Below, piece after piece: positions 61,104 to 64,000 of a DNA stretch of 64,000 nucleotides. The notes under the pieces are model-generated. The model saw only the letters and a program-made list of their open reading frames with translations, was not told the DNA's origin and made no database searches. Source of the stretch: CAZFOB01 sp964520325 (GTDB lineage: Bacteria > Actinomycetota > JAICYB01); NCBI GenBank assembly GCA_964520325.1, contig CAZFOB010000018.1, forward strand, positions 1-64,000, given 5' to 3'. The position numbers and the translations under genes are program-made. Position 1 is the stretch's first letter, and each line of letters opens with the position of its first letter.

Positions 61104-63632
61104 TTACACGCTCTCGTGACCGAGGAGTTCGTCGAGGACCTCGAGACACTTCTGGACATTGATCGGCTTGGTGAGGTAGTCGTTCGCGCCGAGGGCCATG
61201 AGACGCTCGATCTGGCCAGGCGTCGCGTCCGCTGAGAGCACAACGACCGGGATCGTTTCGGTGCTCTCCTCGGAACGCAGCCGTTCAAGGACCTCGCGAC
61301 CCTGGACATCGGGGAGGTTCAGATCGAGGAGGATCATGTCCGGTCGGTGGAGCCTCGCGAGGTCGAACCCGAGGCTCCCTTGTGTCGCGGCGATCATCTG
61401 AACGTTCGGCCGGTAGCTCAACACACGCTCGAGCAGCTTCACGCTCGCGACATTGTCCTCGATGCAAAGCACGGTCCGGGGTGGTCGCGACACGCTGGCT
61501 TCGATCTTCGGCGTGGAAGTCTCGGCGGGATGTTCGGCCTCGGCGACACGCAGCTCGACCCAGAACGTCGATCCCTGTCCCGGTGCACTCTCGACACCGA
61601 TAGACCCGCCCATCAGCTCGACGAGCGCGCGGGACAGTGCAAGTCCAAGACCGGTGCCCTCGACGTCGCTCGTCTCAGCCCCGAGACGGTCGAACGCCGC
61701 GAACACTCGGTTGAGCTTGTTCGGAGGGATGCCTGGACCGGTATCGATGATGCTGAAGCGAACGGTCTCGCCGGCGGAGGCGTCAACCGACACGATGACC
61801 GCGCCGCCGTCTCGGTTGTACTTGACCGCGTTCGACGCAAGGTTGAGGAGCACCTGTTTGAGGCGCTGCCGGTCGCCGATCACCTGGTGCCCGTCTCGTT
61901 CGAAGCGATAACTGATCGTGATATTGCGTGCCTCCGCAAGCGGGCGCACGAGCTCCATGGCCTCCTCGATGGACTCCTCCAGGTCAACGGCTTCAAGCGA
62001 CAGCGGGAGTTCGCCGGCCTCGATGCATGTGATGGCGAGCAGTTCGTTGATGAGGTTGAGGAGATGTTGTCCGCCCTTGAGGATCGTCCGGATGCTCTCG
62101 GTGTCCGCTTCGTTCCGCTCCTCCATGTCCAACAGCTGCGCGAACCCGAGGATGGCGTTTAGCGGGGTCCGCAGTTCATGACTCATCGACGATAGGAAGT
62201 CGTTCTTCGCGCGGTTCGCCTGCTCTGCTTCCACTCTCGCCCGCTCTACTGCTTCCCGCGCCCTTCGCCTTTCGGTGATGTCGGTGAACACCGCGACTGC
62301 GTGCGTGAGCCTTCCTTCGGCGTCATGAATCGGAGCACCGCGGACCTCGATCGGGATCACGCGGCCTCCATAACGGACCTCGACCTCCTCGACCGTCACG
62401 TACTCGCCCTTCGAAGCCAGGGAGCTGGGCATCTGCTCCGACGGGTACGGGTCGCCGGTGTGAGCAACGACGAACTGACTTGTCTCGACGAGTCGCTCAG
62501 GCGAGAGGCGCTGGCTGTCGTCGCCGAGAAGTCGGTGCGCCTCCTTGTTGGCGAGGGAGACCGTCCCTTCGGCGTTTCGCACGACCAGCCCGATGGGCAG
62601 CGCCTCGACGAGCTCGGAGAAACGGTACTCGCTCGCTCGCAAGGCGGCCTCCGTCTTGAATCTGCTTCGCAGGACGAAGACCACGAGCACCATCCCCGCG
62701 CAAAGGGCGAGGCCGAGCGTCGTGGCGACGAGCAGCACCACGTAGCGCAGTCGCGCTAGGCCTGCGAACGCTGTACTCGCCGGGACCGAGGTGGTCAAGG
62801 TCCATCCCGTGGCCTCGATACGTGCGTACGCGGAGATGTTCTCGCCACGCGGACCGTCATCGGAACGGATGCCCGAGGCGCCCGCAATCCCCGAAGGCAC
62901 ATCTGTGTCGTGCTGCATCCGGACTTCCGCAGGCGAGCGGCCGATCGCAGCCCCTTGCTGGTCGAACACCGTGATCGTCCACGGATGAGATGCGGCCAAT
63001 CCTCTGACGAGGCGGTCGATCGCCTCAGCACGGTACTCCACGACGACCATCCCCAGCAACGCATCGGAGTCGTCGGGTCGATGTAGAGGAGCGACGACGG
63101 CAATGATCATCGCCTCCGCGGTCTCGCCCTCATGAACCGCAGAGATCAGAGACCGGTCGCTCGCAACCACCTGCTTGAACCAGTCGCGTTCGCGGAGAGC
63201 GTTACGCGCGCGAGATGAATCCCGTTGGGCATCGGTCAGTCGGCCCTTGACGTCGACGAAATACGCGCTCACGATTCCGCGACGTACGCCGCGGAGCTCT
63301 GCTAGATGTTGTTTCACGGTTTGGTCGTCGGCGCGAACGTCGGCGTCGATCGCTGTGCGGAGGGAAGGCCGTTCAGCGTATGACGTGACGACTTCCTTGA
63401 GACCTTCGACCTCACGTCCGACGGCGGCTGCTCCAACGGTGGCCGTGGACGACAGAGCGCCGTGAACCCCGTTTCGCACAGCACGGTTGGCGAGGATAAG
63501 GCTTGCGAACGTGAGGGCACCGAGCGGTGCGAGGCTGATCAGCGCGAAAACACCAACGGCGCTGAGAATTCCCCGTCTAGCGTGCGATGGCAGTGCCATC
63601 CCCCCGTAAGGTGCAGATTCCCGTGTCGTCAC
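61104..63632 (-). CDS. Hybrid sensor histidine kinase (dCache-PAS-HisKA-HATPase-REC)
   Basis: 842 residues (an ATG at 63599 gives a shorter form). Two membrane helices bracket an extracytoplasmic Cache-like sensor (helix 1 about 20-50, VFALISLAPLGALTFASLIL; helix 2 about 300-325). Then a PAS domain (ALPIGLVVRNAEGTVSLANK), HisKA with His in SSMSHELRTPLNAILGF near 482, ATPase motifs (NLASNAVKYNRDGG, IDTGPGIPPNK, GTGLGLALSRALVELMGG), and a C-terminal receiver with the phosphoacceptor in MILLDLNLPDVQG near 767. Senses an external small molecule and phosphorylates itself, then a partner such as the NarL-type regulator. Leads the minus-strand operon. Confidence 0.9.
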   Translation of the reverse strand: MTTRESAPYGGMALPSHARRGILSAVGVFALISLAPLGALTFASLILANRAVRNGVHGALSSTATVGAAAVGREVEGLKEVVTSYAERPSLRTAIDADVRADDQTVKQHLAELRGVRRGIVSAYFVDVKGRLTDAQRDSSRARNALRERDWFKQVVASDRSLISAVHEGETAEAMIIAVVAPLHRPDDSDALLGMVVVEYRAEAIDRLVRGLAASHPWTITVFDQQGAAIGRSPAEVRMQHDTDVPSGIAGASGIRSDDGPRGENISAYARIEATGWTLTTSVPASTAFAGLARLRYVVLLVATTLGLALCAGMVLVVFVLRSRFKTEAALRASEYRFSELVEALPIGLVVRNAEGTVSLANKEAHRLLGDDSQRLSPERLVETSQFVVAHTGDPYPSEQMPSSLASKGEYVTVEEVEVRYGGRVIPIEVRGAPIHDAEGRLTHAVAVFTDITERRRAREAVERARVEAEQANRAKNDFLSSMSHELRTPLNAILGFAQLLDMEERNEADTESIRTILKGGQHLLNLINELLAITCIEAGELPLSLEAVDLEESIEEAMELVRPLAEARNITISYRFERDGHQVIGDRQRLKQVLLNLASNAVKYNRDGGAVIVSVDASAGETVRFSIIDTGPGIPPNKLNRVFAAFDRLGAETSDVEGTGLGLALSRALVELMGGSIGVESAPGQGSTFWVELRVAEAEHPAETSTPKIEASVSRPPRTVLCIEDNVASVKLLERVLSYRPNVQMIAATQGSLGFDLARLHRPDMILLDLNLPDVQGREVLERLRSEESTETIPVVVLSADATPGQIERLMALGANDYLTKPINVQKCLEVLDELLGHESV

Positions 63633-63804
63633 CTAAGCGTGCAGCGCCTGGGTGCCCGCCCACGATCAATTAATTAAGAGTCACCGGTCGGCATGCGTGG
63701 GGTCCAATAGTGCCTTCCTATCGCGTGATAGGCGTCACGGCACCGCAAAGCGGGCACATTCGTGGAGAAGGACTCTACTCGGGACGCCATGAGCGGGGAG
63801 CGTG

Positions 63805-64000
63805 ATGCGCACGAGTGACGTCAGCGGCACCGAGGGCGACCCTGATGTGACGGTGCTGTGCATCGACGACAACATCGCGAATCTGCGCTTGATCGAGCGC
63901 GTCCTCGCGCTGCGTCCGAGCACACGCGTGATCTCAGCGCTCGATGCTGCGACGGCGCTCGACCTTGCGCGCGAGCATCTGCCGCATCTGGTCCTGCTCG
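63805..64000 (+). CDS. Response-regulator receiver, truncated by the window edge
   Basis: Only the first 65 codons are present. VTVLCIDDNIANLRLIERVL and then LRPSTRVISALDAATALDLA match the start of the hybrid kinase receiver (TVLCIEDNVASVKLLERVLS, YRPNVQMIAATQGSLGFDLA), so the two are close relatives. GTG at 63802 is an alternative start. It is divergent from the hybrid kinase; the gap 63633-63801 contains an AT-rich patch (ATTAATTAAG region near 63670) that could be a shared promoter. Confidence 0.72.
   Translation, partial: MRTSDVSGTEGDPDVTVLCIDDNIANLRLIERVLALRPSTRVISALDAATALDLAREHLPHLVLL

Noticed and set aside
1..64000. CRISPR arrays, tRNA, rRNA or prophage genes
   Set aside because: No spaced identical repeats, cloverleaf or phage structural genes were seen by reading; small RNA genes could still be missed.

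Overview
The window is 64 kb of gene-dense, high-GC DNA (GC-rich third positions, many GTG starts, short or overlapping gene junctions). It looks like a chromosomal segment of an actinomycete-type bacterium, most likely a poorly studied lineage of Actinomycetota. Supporting this are a WS/DGAT wax ester/triacylglycerol synthase beside a LipQ-like hydrolase, two cytochromes P450, several FadD- and FadE-type genes, an SCP-x thiolase beside a DUF35 fusion, an Excalibur surface protein, and repeated TANNNT -10 boxes 6-10 bases before start codons (leaderless promoters). The lineage is inference; no rRNA or tRNA gene is visible.

Layout. (1) 1-23.2 kb: lipid, sterol-like and fatty-acid metabolism. 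A truncated acyltransferase is followed by a FadD3-like ligase operon, beta-lactamase-fold hydrolase, two P450s, a paired FadE-type acyl-CoA dehydrogenase, short-chain dehydrogenases, two further acyl-CoA ligases, a metallo-beta-lactamase hydrolase, a LipQ-like esterase, the WS/DGAT gene, a cyclase-family hydrolase, a methyltransferase and a crotonase. (2) Toxin-antitoxin (TA) loci sit between these genes at 1.4-1.8, 4.7-5.4, 7.8-8.5 and 23.7-24.3 kb. In each the antitoxin looks intact, while the toxin has an internal deletion or no ordinary start codon. A fifth HTH/nucleotidyltransferase pair (24.5-25.4 kb) looks intact. (3) 25.5-34.5 kb: one gene of 3,024 codons encoding a double zinc ribbon, a class III adenylyl cyclase, an AAA/STAND ATPase, a helical-repeat region and a C-terminal array of 14 NTF2/SnoaL-like domains arranged as seven alternating A-B pairs. 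This is the most unusual object in the window. (4) 34.6-45.4 kb: ketosynthase-fold/DUF35 fusion, SCP-x thiolase, acyl-CoA ligase and a branched-chain-amino-acid-type ABC importer with a fused LivH-LivM permease, followed by two unknown envelope proteins. (5) 45.5-54.6 kb: zinc alcohol dehydrogenases, a group 2 sigma factor, an osmoprotectant (OpuC-type) ABC importer, DUF1841, DUF427 and aminoglycoside-adenylyltransferase-like genes, and an Excalibur surface protein. (6) 54.6-55.5 kb: gene debris (amidase 3' end, IS481-type transposase 3' end). (7) 55.5-64 kb, nearly all minus strand: a four-gene prepilin-like operon, preceded by direct repeats, a NarL-type response regulator, a receiver-histidine kinase split by an apparent one-base frameshift, a large hybrid kinase, and the start of a divergent receiver gene.

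How it fits together: the metabolic blocks support uptake, CoA activation, oxidation and storage of lipid or polycyclic carbon sources. The giant cyclase may link small-molecule sensing to cAMP signalling next to those blocks, and the last block pairs phosphorelay proteins with a pilus-like surface structure. These functional links are inferred from gene content and proximity.
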